Shown: positions 11,671 through 23,987, counted from the stretch's first letter. The stretch: DNA of 64,000 bases from Struthidea cinerea (GCA_013397865.1 VZTI01003277.1:372001-436000); one strand, 5' to 3'. Translations and numbers: made by a program. Notes: generated by a model not told the origin, from the letters alone.

Positions 11671-12632
11671 GCACTAGTGGGGTTCTGCAGGGCTCATCCT
11701 CAACCAGTTCTCTTCATCTTCATTAATGACCTGGACGCAGGACTCAAATACTAAGTTTGTGGAAAGCACTAAACCGGGAGGAGCTGTCAACTCACTCAAG
11801 GTCAGGGAGGCCCTGCAGAGAGACCTGGACAAAACAGGGAGATGTACAATCACTAACCATACAGAGTTTAACAAGGGCCAGTCCTGGATTCTGCCCCTGG
11901 GGTGGGGCAATCCTGCTTGTGTGTATAGACTGGGGAATGCGAGGCTGGAGAGCAGCACTGTGGAAAGGGACCTGGGCGTCCTGGTCAATGAAATATGAAT
12001 ATGAGTCAGCAGTGCCCTGGCAGCCAGGAGAGCTACCAGTGTCCTGGGAGCATCAGACACAGCATCACCAGCCAGGCAAGGGAGGGGATTGTCCCACTCT
12101 GCTCTGCACTGGGGCGGCCTCACCTTGAAAATTGAAGTTTTGGGTGCCACGATATAAGAAAGATATAAAGCTATTAGAGAACATCCAAAGGAGGCCATGA
12201 GGATGGTGAAGGATCTGGAGAGGAAGCTGTATGGGGAGCAGCTGAGGTCACTAGGTCTGTTCAGCCTTGAGAAGAGGAGACTGAGGGGAGACCTCACTGC
12301 AGTTACAACTTCCTCCTGAGGGGAAGAGGAGGGGCAGACCCTGATCTCTTCTCTGTGGTGACAGTGACAGGACCCAAGGAACTGGCCTGAAGTTGTGTCA
12401 GGGAGGTTGAGGTTGGATATTAGGAAAAAGCTCTTCCCCCAGCAGGTGGTTGGGCACTGGAACAGGCTCCCCAGGGAAGTGGTCACAGCACCAACCCTGA
12501 CAGAGTTCAGGAAGCATTTGGGCAATGCTCTCAGGCACATGGTGTGATTCTTGGGGTGACCTGCACAGGGCCAGGAATTGGAATTGATCCTGATGCGTCT
12601 CTTCCCACTCAATATATTCTATGATTCTATGA
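11671..12632 (+). mobile_element. CR1 LINE, 3' ~960 bp, 5'-truncated
   Basis: Contains the C-terminal part of the CR1 reverse-transcriptase ORF in decayed form: ATTAATGACCTGGACGC (a degenerate form of the FADD-proximal region), then blocks translating as DLGVLVNE, then the GAGGGGAAGAGGAGG and TTGGATATTAGGAAAAAGCT regions. It ends in ATTCTATGATTCTATGA, the CR1 3' repeat tail. Frameshifts and stops break the ORF. It is + oriented, antisense to KCNIP4. The long - strand ORF here (11674-12612) is a shadow of the element. Confidence 0.93.
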
Positions 12633-13767
12633 ATCCTAACACCAAACCTCATTTCTAAAACCAAATCTCGATATAAACATGAATTACACACTTTGAAGCA
12701 CAGAAGTCTTAAAAGAAAAACAGTTCTTAATCGGCAGAGAGACAAAAATTTAGGCAGCAGGACACTTTTTGTATCAAAAAACCATGGCCACCATTGAAGT
12801 CAAAAGCAAGGGAAGGTGAGATAAGTAGCACGATGACAATTGTAGCATTCTGTAGCATTCATTGTATCTCCATCATGTAGCAGTTTAGAGAGCATCTCTC
12901 TCACGTATATTCTGAATACTTAGAACAGGTAAATAAATCTAACAGACTTGAGAAACTGAATTGCACTGGATAAGGAGCAGGCAATTCCTTACTAAAGGTA
13001 TTAATTTTCTCTGTAAATTAATCACTCAGCCCATCACCATAATTGCTGTCATATGCAGATTAATGTGTCATTTAACTTCCGGAATGCTACAGACCTCAGC
13101 TGGGAAATGAATCTCATCTCTGTTTCTGATGATCACGAGTGTTAGCAGAGCAAATGACTTTTGCTGGTACTGAGCAAGACTGACAAGCTGGAACCATGGT
13201 CAGTGCAACAGAGCACTGCTGACAGATGAGACACTACGCAGTGCCCGTTGCTAAGGATCCACAGAACAGCCACCGTTAACAGAGCTCTTGGCTGTCTTTC
13301 ATCCCCCAAAATCAGTGGATTAAAATCAAACAAAGATTCACTTACTAAGTAGCTGTGCTCATAAGAGCAAGTCCAATGAATAGCTACCGATGCATATAAA
13401 AACAGACTGCTTCTAGGGCATCTTTGAGCATCTAGAGATTTCCCTATTCCAAACAGTTAAAAAACTATCACTCAATAAATGCATTTATCTTGATAGTCTT
13501 GTTATCTTCTGTCTCTTTATTACTCCCTTCTTGACACAGAAGATAAGAATCAATAAGCACGGGTTATAGCACTGGTCTCCATCAGCTTTGTATTAATCAG
13601 TCTGCTTGGCAAGGTATCAGTAGACCACTACTGCTACTTCTTATATTTCTCACTGTAACAAATAGAGTCAGGCTTATTTGCTGTATCAATTTATATAATG
13701 TAATCAAGCCTATCGTATTCACTAGGTCTAATGTGATGCTTTACGATACTCAACAACCTTGATTATT

Positions 13768-13850
13768 GGGGTGTCCTGTGTAGAGCCAGGAGTTGGACTC
13801 GATGATCCTGATGGGTCCCTTCCAGCTCAGCAGATTCTACAATTCTATGA
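13768..13850 (+). mobile_element. CR1 LINE 3'-end fragment
   Basis: GGGGTGTCCTGTGTAGAGCC, then TTGGACTCGATGATCCTGAT, then a TTCTACAATTCTATGA tail: the last ~80 bp of a CR1 element on the + strand, antisense to KCNIP4. Confidence 0.9.
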
Positions 13851-14691
13851 ACCTCTTATCATGCCAAAGGCTAGTCATCCTTATTTTATACTCTATCATG
13901 TTTCTTCTTCTTGCAATTTTTGTCAAATTAACAAGATTTCCTTAAATTTATGAAAATGTGTCTTTCCTCATATCATATACTGGTCTGAGAACAAGCTGGT
14001 TTCTGAAGAGCCCAGGAGTGAAAACAGGCTGTAACTCCTGCTTCAGAAGTTCTCTATCCTAGCTCTAGAGGCCAGGAGCTGGTTACAGCAGTTGAAAGAA
14101 ATTAACAGCCACCTGGGTAGTGTAAAGGCTTGTGGCTGATAATCACAACCAGTTCTCAGCCTTGCCTTGAGAAAACTTGTCTGGTGTTAACTCTTGCCAT
14201 CCAACACTTTGCAAGTCCCTTGCATTCTCTTTTTATAAGGCCTCACTGCTTATAAGCACATCACAATTCACTGAGAAGCTCACCCATGGATGATAAATTT
14301 TCAGGCAATATTATTATTGTCATGATTATAGGCCAGTTGTGACAGGACTCTGTGCCCCAGCATGGGCAGAAGATAGAAATAAATATTTAGCTGAATGTGA
14401 AGAAACTTTTTCCTATCAAGTGCAAACAATACACTATTAAAGAGAGAAAGGATATTGGCACAGTTTTCTAATAAGCAGTGACAGCTCGTATATAACAGCT
14501 CTTCTGCAGATTCAGGCAACAGATTTATTTATGCTATTTAGTGTCTTTGTGTAATTATGTACTACATACTCTACCTTGGGAAAATGCTGTCTCTGGTATT
14601 CAGATCACCCTCTGACACTCCAGAAGTCTGTGTAGAGCTGTGATAGAAATAGTCAACAGATACATGTTCAATACTTAACATGAATACTTAC

Positions 14692-14754
14692 TTTCTGGCA
14701 GCTCTCGATGAATTCGTCTATGGTAACTACTCCATCTTTGTTTTTGTCCATTTT
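14692..14754 (-). CDS. KCNIP4: KCNIP4 exon 8: EF-hand 4
   Basis: This 63-bp, 21-codon phase 0/0 exon encodes KMDKNKDGVVTIDEFIESCQ followed by K (residues 215-235 of the 250-residue isoform). The complete EF-4 loop DKNKDGVVTIDE (217-228) has D at 1, N at 3, D at 5, G at 6, I at 8 and E at 12, so it should bind Ca2+. EF-4 is one of the two Ca2+-occupied sites in KChIP structures. The donor is GTAAGT. The acceptor is TAACAG after an uninterrupted run of 18 T on the - strand, which adjoins a repeat-derived segment. It joins in frame to exons 7 and 9. Confidence 0.97.
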
Positions 14755-15361
14755 CTGTTAAAAAAAAAAAAAAAAAAAGAAAGAAAAAGAAGAAGAATGG
14801 ATGGGAATTGGGTTTGTGTGGCCAGGCTTTGGTTGCAGGGGGGCTGCAGGGCTGGCTTCTGTGAGAAGCTGCCAGAGGCTTCCCCCATGTGCAGCAGAGC
14901 CAATGCCAGCCAGCTCCAGGACAGACCTGCTGCTGGCCAAGGCTGAGCCCATCAGGAATGATACTCTCTTGAACCCTTTGCTGTATTTTCTCTCCCCTGT
15001 CCAGCTGAGGGGGCAGTGAGAGAGAGGCTTTGGTGGCATCCAGACAGGGTCAAACCTCTACAGTATGTTTCTCCTCCTGAATTCCTGTGTAAAACAACTC
15101 CTTTTCATTATTCATTTCAGTTACATGTCAGCCTAGGAACAGCCAGTCCAAAAGTCACAGTAAGTGATATACTGGACTATGCTTAAAGAGCTTGTTGAAA
15201 AAACAGGAAGTAATGAGTAGATCTGAGAAACTTAGGATGGAACCACAGAGAATAAAAAGGATTACGGAATTGGAAGGATATGCAAAACTGTTACAACAAT
15301 GAAAGTCTTTCTCTACCTGCTCACAGAGCAGTCTTTTCGACTTCTATGTTACCCGACCTAC
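14755..15361 (-). other. KCNIP4: KCNIP4 intron 7 (607 bp)
   Basis: A short intron with GTAGGT donor and TTTTAACAG acceptor. Nearly half of it is the GC-rich LTR-like repeat at 14797-15062. On the - strand the 18-T plus TTC-rich pyrimidine tract separates that repeat from exon 8. Confidence 0.92.
14797..15062 (+). mobile_element. LTR-like interspersed repeat
   Basis: A GC-rich block sharply different from its AT-rich flanks. It contains stretches I recognise as a dispersed bird repeat: GGCTTCTGTGAGAAGCTGCC, AGAGCCAATGCCAGCCAGCT, CTGCTGGCCAAGGCTGAGCC, and the 3' motif GAGAGAGGCTTTGGTGGCAT with CCAGACAGGGTCAAACC. I believe this family is LTR-derived, but the exact name needs a repeat-library search. 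Both overlapping ORFs here are shadows. The left edge abuts the purine run that serves as the exon 8 pyrimidine tract on the other strand. Confidence 0.6.
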
Positions 15362-15466
15362 CTGGAAAAATGTTTCCACATGTTGTCTAGGTGCATCTTC
15401 CTTGAGAACAGGATAAGTGCATTTCCCCATCATGTCATATATTGCTTTCATGATATCAAGCATTTC
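15362..15466 (-). CDS. KCNIP4: KCNIP4 exon 7: EF-3 end and EF-3/EF-4 linker
   Basis: This 105-bp, 35-codon phase 0/0 exon encodes EMLDIMKAIYDMMGKCTYPV, then LKEDAPRQHVETFFQ (residues 180-214). It supplies the position-12 glutamate of the EF-3 loop, the exiting EF-3 helix, and the entering helix of EF-4. KCTYPVLKEDAPRQHVETFF is typical of KChIP4 and distinguishes it from KChIP1-like sequences. The donor is CAG/GTAGGT; the acceptor is TTTTTCCTCTTCAG. Intact. Confidence 0.97.
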
Positions 15467-16554
15467 CTGAAGAGGAAAAAAAATATGTTTCTACAATGTA
15501 ATGTGCATTGTAGACATTGCTTTAACTCAGAAGACATACATAATTTTTAGGACTTGCATTTTAGAATAAAAGTTTGAAATTCACCTGTTATTTTTTGACT
15601 GAACAGCTTCAAGAAGGAACTACTTAATTCCTAGAAATTCTAGCATCTGATTCCAGCTTTCATAGATGTATGATTTCGATTTTAAATGGTTTATAATATG
15701 TGAAAGTTCATTGATTGTGGGAAGAATTTCCCAATGTCTTATGAATAAAAATAAAAAGGAAAAGAAGTTCTGTAACAGCAAGCGAATGGCCAAAACACAT
15801 CAGCTTCTTACAACTTGTTTTCCCTAGAGAAAATAAAAACACCCATACACACACCTGCTCTTATGCAGAGTCCTCCTTTTATATCAAAGTCTTTGAATTT
15901 TATTGAGTGGCTTGTGAAAATTTTAATAATTATAAAAAACAAGTCATCTGTAGTATGCTAAGAAATTATTATTTAGATTACCCTTTTCTAATGATCCTGA
16001 AGTGTTTTCTAAAAGTGTAAAATTATAAGTGTAATTTATATATTTGCATAAACCCCACTTAAAAAAACTCTCCACATATTTTGATGAAAGCACTCATTTA
16101 GTCCCACTATAATTTAAGTATGTGTTTGAATCCTTGCAGAATAAAAGATGTAGGAATCTTTCTTCATAAATTCTGTTTCAAGTAAAAATTATTAGAAGTA
16201 GATTCATAAAATAAGTAACAATTATTTCCCACATACTTAATTCATATTTGTCCAAATATCCTACAAACCTATTGTAGGAACTGTATGGCCAAGTACACAT
16301 GCATAGGTTGAAGCCAGCCATTTCTGTACCTGAAGAATTCGGAACTTTTACAATTTCTGTAAAGATTTTCCCCTTTCAATGTTAATATATGTGTTAAAAT
16401 GAGACAATTTCTTTAATTTTTAGCGTGTATAACTTCATAATATCTGATAATTTGTTAACACATTTAATTTGACAATGAAACCATTCTTCTTTGAATGCAG
16501 GACTTACCTTTACAACCTTTACTTTCAGTCACTACAGTAAGAAGTAGACCTTAC
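15467..16554 (-). other. KCNIP4: KCNIP4 intron 6 (1.1 kb)
   Basis: GTAAGG donor and CTCTTCAG acceptor. AT-rich, no repeat or RNA recognised. Confidence 0.9.
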
Positions 16555-16662
16555 CTCTTTAGTTATATATCCATCCTTATTTATATCATATAAATTGAAA
16601 GCCCAGTTCAGTTTCTCCTGTACTGTCCCTCGGAGTAAAATTGAGAGACCCATAACAAAATC
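16555..16662 (-). CDS. KCNIP4: KCNIP4 exon 6: EF-2 exit helix and EF-3 loop
   Basis: This 108-bp, 36-codon phase 0/0 exon encodes DFVMGLSILLRGTVQEKLNW, then AFNLYDINKDGYITKE (residues 144-179). It begins with the last residue of the EF-2 loop. It carries the first 11 positions of EF-3, DINKDGYITKE, with D/N/D at 1/3/5, G at 6 and I at 8: a Ca2+-binding loop completed by exon 7. SILLRGT..EKL.W.FNLYD is the KChIP family signature. The donor is GAG/GTAAGG; the acceptor is CTATTTAG. Intact. Confidence 0.97.
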
Positions 16663-19600
16663 CTAAATAGACAAAAGGTCTTGGTCAGTCTGGAATGGAG
16701 CAGTTTTTCACAAACACTCAGAAATCCAGAATAATGCATTTGTCAGAAGTCTGGAAAGATGTGTTGTTCCAGGTTTTTTTTGCTTCACTGAAAGTGTTAA
16801 TGATTGCTGGATTAACAATCTAGGCACTATTTGCTACACTCATAATTAATAAGTAAATTGAGTAATTTTCTATGAAGTAAACCATAGTTTTCCATTAGTG
16901 GTTGTATCCTCTGAAATGCCTAAGGTCTCACCTAAGCAGTTCCTGTTGAAGTTAATACCAGAAAAAAGCCATGCCCATGGTTTAATGGTCCAAGAAAAGC
17001 TGAAATGGCAGTTAGATTAATCTAAGCACAGGAGACAAATTTGGGGAGAACTATGTACTAAGTAACATTAAATTCTTTTAAAATCTGTACCTTGTTAAAG
17101 TGGAATATGTGGTTCCCAGATCTCTGAGATCAATCTGCTGCAGTCAGCATTTCAAACTTCATGTATGATACTGCACACCTCAATTCTTACTGCTTTTATT
17201 GGAAGTATGATAGGGAATAATAAATATATTACATGTCCATCTACCATCTTAATGTTTTTGTGACCCATCAATGCTCTATTGCTACAGAGCTATTCCACAG
17301 AAATTAATCAGAAGGCTTTTGAGATTACTTATATGTAGTATTTGGTTATAAATTTTTGTTTCATAATAAATGCTCTTTTGACAGCACAAACCTCCTTTAC
17401 ATTTAGTGAGCATCTTCCAGATTGGAGAAAATACCAACTCCCATCACTTCTCTTCTGTATTTCTTAGCATGTTAATATTTTGTAAACAATAGCTTTCTTT
17501 TTCCCTAACCATCTCCTCCACCTCTTTTTATTTGATAAGTGTATGAACCCATAAATAGATTAAATTGCCCTCATAATAGGTTGAGCAGAATATGGCAAGT
17601 GCTTATATTTAAATGTGCCTTTCTACGTTGCTGGCAATGACATACAGAAAGTCTTAGAGTAACATTAAAGCAGAGACAATAAAAGCTGACATATTTCTTA
17701 TTTGCACCAGCAAGGTTTTGCATTTTCTCTAACACAGGAACAATGTAAAAGTCTACACTGAGGTTAGACATAAATATCAAAGGTCTGGGGTACCACATGG
17801 ACAAATAATATACCTGATACAGAGAAGTACACACAGATATCATGGCCTCAGATGGTCTAGTAGGCACAGACAGCTCTTCAGTCTTTTTAACAATTCAGTT
17901 GGCATGCTCTGGGTTTTCTTAGTCTGTCACAAATTTCTGTCTTATTGGTATATGTGCCCTTTGGGGTAAATACATGAATCTTGAAAGAATTTTGCTCATC
18001 TTTTCTTGTGTACATCTCAATGACTAATTGAGGGTCACAGGGTTAAATCTCCAAACAGCTCTTTAACAATGTACTATTAAACATTAAAATGTTCAAGAAA
18101 TTCAGAACAGATTTGATCACATTACAGCATTAGCAATTAACCTTCTTAATTCAGTACCATGTCTTCAAATCTTTTCTTACATTCTTGATGTAGCTTCTTC
18201 TGAAGTCCTGTGTGAAGGTCCCCAGGTGCATTATTCTCTTAGATTATATATAAGAATTCTGAATTTATATTTAATTTGGCACAGCAATATTTTTGAATTT
18301 ATTTTATCTAAAATACATCAATTTTTCTTTTCTTATTCAATTCTCTTTGTTCCTTTCTGTGATGTTAGCTGGCTTCCTGGAATCATTTATATCCCCATTT
18401 CCAAGGCTACCCTTCTATCACTGATTTTAAAAATAAAACCCTTTACTTTATGTTGTTTTTTATGGGACTGGGTGTTCTTAAAAAGCAGAGACAACTCAAA
18501 AACCTTCCGGGTATATGCTCTAAACACTGCAGCAGTGAGTCATCTCACTCCGTATTGCACCAACATGTTTTGGGATCGCACATAGTTCAGGTGCACTGCC
18601 TTTGTCTGAGTGTTGTGCAAGAGTCATCTCAGGAAGAACAGAAAGGATTTAAGTAATAGGAAGTTGTGATGAGTTGGATAAGGACCAGCTAGATGGGATG
18701 TCTTTTCTACATACTTTCAAGCAATGGAAGAACATAGTAATAGAATCATACAGAAGTAGAGTATCTGATTCAATGGATATAGGCCAAATCCACAGGGTAT
18801 TGTGGGCTAGAGCCTTGACCAGGAAAATGCTCTGCATGGTGGGAGGCAATGTGTGTGTCAGGAGCAGTGTAGCCATTCTAGCTGTCAAGCTGACAATGCA
18901 GTGCAGAAAGCCACAGTAAAACAGCAGTGCAGAGGGAAGCAGCTAAACTCACGGAGCAGCTGCCCATCTTTATGCATGTACCAACAACTCAGTGATGCAC
19001 GAATCAGGCATACCATTTAGCAAAGAGCATGAATACAAGTCGCCATTACAGTATTAGAGTACCCAGATGCTGTTTTCTGGCCTGGTTTAGACATCTAATT
19101 TCTAGAGAGAGAGGAATTCTGCTTTTAGAGCCTGTTTATTTTTTAAGAAAATTTCACCATAATCAGGTACACTGCCCACTGAGAGGGATGGTCCTGCTCA
19201 GCTGAGCACCTAATGGGGAGGGTGACAAAGGAGCCTAAAACAGGAGGTCTGGGCTGAGACACAGCTTGAAGTTGGGTCTTTCTTCAGTCTGTGACAGTGA
19301 AGTTAGAAGCACAAAAGTCTCTGCCTTGGTACTTGCCTTTGCTCCTCTCCACAGCTTCCTGTTTGTAACTTGCCAGTTTCCTGCAGAGCATGCTAATACC
19401 TGTTCAGACATCCTTCTGTGCCTAATTTTGATTCTTCAAGAAAGGGGGATGTCTCACTGAAGGGTTGAAAAATGCAGCGTCATTGCACCTGTATCAGAGC
19501 CTCTGTGTACTCAGACCCTGCTGACATTTCTGTTCTGCACTACAGCTGTAGAGAATATCTGGTTGTGATCTGGGATGAAGTTGTATTTGTGGGGTTTTTT

Positions 19601-20075
19601 TCAGCAGTGATTAATTATCTCGTAGTGAGGTTGTTGATGACTTTCTGATTGCTTTATTGTTCAGTAAATCTTTGGGGATAATTAGTTCATTAATAAATTA
19701 TTTAACAAGCTTATTAGTAGGCTGTCTCAAATCCATAGGATAGCTTAAAATTATTCCACCTGGTCATGTGTTCCTTTGTGTCTTTTTCAAGGCCAGAAGT
19801 AGATAGGCAGGAACCTAAATCCATTTCTAAATTTAGATTTTAGGATTTTGCAAAGGAATCCAGTGATGTTACAGAAGTGTTGGAGCCCTGGTATGTGTAA
19901 AGCAAAGGTCACAGAGGAGGAACTGCTGCTGAAAGGAAATGCATTTCTTTGTAGCTACTTTAAATCAGATGGTGTTAAAATGCTTATGAGATCACCATTG
20001 TACTGAGAAAAATTAGCTCATTTCCTAAATGACATGGACAAATGTTTTTGTGTTGAACTCACAGAATTGTACTTG

Positions 20076-20824
20076 CGAACCTCATAAAATTCAACAAGGC
20101 CAAGTTCAAGGTCCTGCACCTGGGTCAGGGCCATCCCAAGCCCAAATACAGGCTGGGCAGAGAACGGATTTAGAGCAGCCCTGAGGAAAAGGACTTGGTT
20201 GGTTGATGACAAACTCAACATGAACCAGCAATGTTCACTTGCAGCCCAGAAAGCCAACCATGATCGGGGCTGCATCAAAAGAAACGTGACCAGCAGGTCA
20301 AGGAAGGTGATTCTGCCCCTCTGCTCTCATGAGACTGCATCTGGAATACTGCATCCAGCTCAGGGGCCAAAGGACATGGACCTGCTGCAACAAGTCCAGA
20401 GGACTGGAGCATCTCTGCTATGAAGACAGGCTGAGAGAGTTTGGCTTGTTCAGCCTGGAGAAGAGAAGACTCCAGGGACACCTTAGAGCACCTCCCATTA
20501 CCTAAAGAGGGCCTACAAGAGAGCTAGGGAGGGACTCTACACAAGGACATGTAGGGACATGACAAGTGCAACGGCTTTAAACTGACAGAGAGTAGGTTTA
20601 AATTAGCTATTAGGAAGAAATTCTTCACTTGAGGATGGTGAGGCACTGGAACAGGTTGCCCAGAGAAGCTGTGAATGCTCTGTTCCTGGAAGTGCTTAAG
20701 GTCGTGTTGGATGGGGCTTCAGGCAACCTGGTCTAGTGGGAGGTGTCCTTGCCCATGGCAGGGGGATTGGAACTGGATGATCTTCAAGGTCCCTTCCAAT
20801 CCAAGGCATTCGATGATTCTATGA
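20076..20824 (+). mobile_element. CR1 LINE, 3' ~750 bp, 5'-truncated
   Basis: Recognisable CR1 ORF2 C-terminal blocks in decayed form: TTCAACAAGGCCAAGTTCAA, GGTCCTGCACCTGGGTCAGG, GTTCAGCCTGGAGAAGAGAA, GGCACTGGAACAGGTTGCCC. It ends in TTCGATGATTCTATGAC. Multiple frame breaks. It is + oriented, antisense to KCNIP4. Confidence 0.93.
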
Positions 20825-22639
20825 CTCATTTAACTGCTGCCTTCATAATACTGCCTTGGACACTACTTTTATTATTAGTGAAATATGAAATTGTGTTTGA
20901 TCTTAAGAACTGTACTCCTCTATGGAAGTGAGTTAGCATGCTTGCTAATTTGTTAACCAAAATAAATTTGGTTTTGATTAAATATGACAGAAATCTTTAA
21001 ACATTTCCATTGTGTTTGGGCACAGTGTTGTGCTCTAAGGCACTGAGAATTAGTGGGATTATTGAATGACTTTTGGCAAGGTCACATTTAGAATAGCCTT
21101 AATGTGCATCTACAACAAACGAAGGATACTGATTTGGATATTTGCATGTGTGTGCAATGAGCTTTACCTTTGACAATATATCCAAAGTTAATTAGCCTCC
21201 ATTTTTCTGACTGTTTAAATAGCTTTGAGGCCAGATATTAATTTTGGCTCAGTGACAATATAGACGCAGCAAATGAAAACCTTGCTTTTATATCTGTCTC
21301 TGTCTAATGGAAAAAAGAACTTCACTAACATGCCCAACTGCTGGGTCACTGGGTCTTCAGAAACTCTGTCGTCATATTAAAGCAAAACTAGTTCACATAA
21401 CTAATGAAATAAACTAGTCTCAAAATTAATACAATCATGGGATAAGGAGAGATAAATTCAAGCACCTAGTTTTATAAGTTTGTTTTTTATACTACATAAA
21501 TCGTTCACTTAGAGATCCTGGCTCTTACCAAAGAGCATACAGATTTAGGGATGACAAAACTCTAAGGACACAGCAATCTCATCACACAATCTCACCAAGA
21601 AATGTCAATTGAGGTGTGCATTTAAGTTGTGCTCAGCTCTAACACTTTATTGTTGATGGTTGAAAATTTGAGGGAAAAAAGAGGAAAAAGCTAAAGCAAA
21701 TTCTCTCTTTTTACCCACAGCTCCAGCTACCACTGCTTCATGGAAAATTGAGAGTGCAATACAAAAAAAAAGTCGTTCTTACCTACAAAAGAATTTTGCT
21801 ACCATTTTTTTACAAAGATAGCCAGAGTGTTTTTATCATAGGTAATTATATTAAATTGTATTTACTCCTACACTTTGATATAGAAGGTACTTTGGAAAGA
21901 ATGATTATTTGTTCTCCAAACTTTTAAATTACTCCATCTCTACCTTTTGAGGTGTTTACTTTTGTTGTTTTTCTAATGGAAATTAGAAAACTAGAATAAA
22001 GATTGGAATAGAAAGAATATGGCACAGTTGCACCTAGGATTAAAAGGAGCAGGAAAAAAATGAGATGATTGTATTTTGCACATTTCACAGTATCTTCTTT
22101 CACATTTTGCAGCTATTTTCATGTGATTACAAAAAAAAAAAAAAACCATACATTTTTAACTTCAGCAGGATTCTTTTAGCATGGCTATCATGTAGTTTGT
22201 AAGTATAATGTTGCTACAAGGACACAGAAGCAAGTCTTTTGACAGCAGTAGAGTTATGCTGCATTCACAATTAGTGCAAATAATATCAAAGTCTGGATCA
22301 CTCATGTCTGTCTTGACATTGAACGAATGTCAAGCTAGAAATCTCTGTTTTAACAATGAAAAAAAAAGCACTGTTGCTTTTATTTTCCTGATCTATTTTA
22401 TTCCAAAGTCCTTTTTTTGTGGACAAACCTGCACTCTGAGGTAATCAAAACCCTTAAAAAGGGCTCCAAATATAGTGCATTTCTAAAGGCTTTCTGTCTG
22501 AGATACAAATGTCAACAAATTGACTAGAAAAGGTAAAAAAAGCTTTTTTTTGTTGCCGTTCTTTTTAATGATAACAGCAGAAATACTTTTCAACTACTGA
22601 TTCTAAAAATGTTTTCTCTCAATGTGAAAGAAGGGAAGC

Positions 22640-22863
22640 TTAGTTTAGATATACAAAAGAAATTCTTTGCTGGTAGACTGGTGAGGCACTGGCACAGGTT
22701 GCCCAGAGAAGTTGTGGATGCCCCATCCCTGGACATGTTCAAGGCCAGGTTGGATGAAGCAGCTTGGTCTGCTGGGAGGTGTCCCTGTCCATGGCAGGGG
22801 GTTTGGAACTGGGTGATCTTTAAGATCCTTTCCAATCCAAACCATTCTATGATTTTCTGTGAT
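22640..22863 (+). mobile_element. CR1 LINE 3'-end fragment with readable ORF2 tail
   Basis: About 220 bp. The + frame still reads LDIQKKFFAGRLVRHWHRLP followed by REVVDAPSLDMFKARLDEA. This is the extreme C-terminus of the CR1 ORF2 protein, with only short-range conservation. The tail is ACCATTCTATGATTTTCTGTG. Antisense to KCNIP4. Confidence 0.93.
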
Positions 22864-23310
22864 TTACCCAGAAGGATCCTTGCAGATTTAGCCTATGTAC
22901 AGAAGACATGAATAAGACCTCCATTCCTGCTCCTAGTTTGACACAGATCCCACTGACTTCATCTACCTGGAAAAACTTAGATAGGGTTCATAGGGTTTTT
23001 TAAATAAATGCAAATAATGATCAAAAAATTATCTGATTATAGTCTTAGTTTAGGATATAGATTTCTGATCACAGTGCACCTGATTGGCAAGTCTTCTTCC
23101 TATTACATCAATTCATTATTTTTACAAAAAAAAAAATCTGTCAGACCTCACAACAAAATAAATCATAAAAACACGTACAGGACATTTCAATAAATTTAAA
23201 GTGAGTGTATTTATCACAATCCTATCAAAAGTTGTAAGGAAATAATTCGTTCATTATAATCAAAACCAAAGAAAACATGACAAAACAAACAAATCCTTTT
23301 GCAAATGAAC

Positions 23311-23330
23311 TTTTTTTTTTTTTTTTTTTT
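23311..23330 (+). repeat. Poly(T) run
   Basis: Twenty consecutive T residues. On the KCNIP4 transcript strand this is poly(A). No SINE or LINE body is attached that I can recognise. Confidence 0.92.
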
Positions 23331-23916
23331 AATTCCATGGCTTAAAATATTTGTCTCCTTTGCAGTATTTCTTACACCCTGTTCTCATCTACACTATTGC
23401 AGTAAGGTCCCTTTTTTCCATATTATATTGCGTGGATGACATCAGCCTTAGCAGGGAAAGGCAGAACTGGGAAAACAGAATGGGCAGTTAAATGGAGGAA
23501 GAACGAATTTCCAACCCTTGTGCTTTCAAAAACATTTGCTATAAAGCATTTTTCTAGAACTTTCTGGAAACTAAGTATGAAAAATCCTATTTTTGATGAG
23601 TCATCCCCATACAATTAGTTGTAGTTCAGAGACCTTGCAAAGGCACAGAGGAAGAACTATTTTAGGTAACTTGTGTATAAATTGGGTTACCTTTTAAATG
23701 GACAGATTTTTAAAAATATTATGTAGTAGCACAATCTGAGTTACCATCATGGAATATACAATTGTAAAATGACTTTTGTTATTACATTGGAAAAACTTGA
23801 AACTTGAGTCACATAAGCTAAATTTTCCCCAATGTGAGCCAGCCACCAAACTGTACTTCATTACAAGGAATGGCAAAATATTCAATTTTATAGAAATAAG
23901 CAATGGCATCACTTAC

Positions 23917-23987
23917 CTCAAAACTTACAGATCCATTGTGATCAGTATCAAATGCATTAAACAGAAAATGTGCATATGTTGTGGAAT
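23917..23987 (-). CDS. KCNIP4: KCNIP4 exon 5: EF-hand 2
   Basis: A 71-bp exon completing a codon split with exon 4 (G/AT = D120). It encodes DSTTYAHFLFNAFDTDHNGS then VSFE (residues 120-143). The EF-2 loop DTDHNGSVSFE/D (133-144) spans the exon 5/6 junction. It has D, not E, at position 12, which fits the known Mg2+ preference of KChIP EF-2. The donor is GAG/GTAAGT and the acceptor is AAATTTTAG. The frame is phase 1 at the 5' side and phase 0 at the 3' side. Confidence 0.97.

Larger units (their letters stand above)
7916..14691 (-). other. KCNIP4: KCNIP4 intron 8 (6.8 kb)
   Basis: Donor GTAAGT at the right end and TTTTACAG acceptor at the left. It contains a poly(A) run at 9702-9719, an LTR-like segment near 11050-11440, a ~960-bp CR1 copy and a short CR1 tail, annotated separately. 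The rest is AT-rich with no gene recognised. Confidence 0.9.
16663..23916 (-). other. KCNIP4: KCNIP4 intron 5 (7.3 kb)
   Basis: GTAAGT donor at the right end and TATTTAG acceptor at the left. It holds two CR1 fragments (20076-20824, 22640-22863) and a poly(T) run at 23311-23330. Short overlapping ORFs at 18226-18919 show no family resemblance. Confidence 0.9.

Noticed and set aside
11674..12612. 312-codon open frame on the - strand, the longest in the window
   Set aside because: It lies wholly over a + strand CR1 element and reads its antisense. It has no resemblance to a known protein family and no splice or promoter context.
14680..15039. Several overlapping ORFs of 72-93 codons
   Set aside because: The real coding signal here is only the 63-bp KCNIP4 exon 8. 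The rest is repeat and poly(A)/poly(T) translation.
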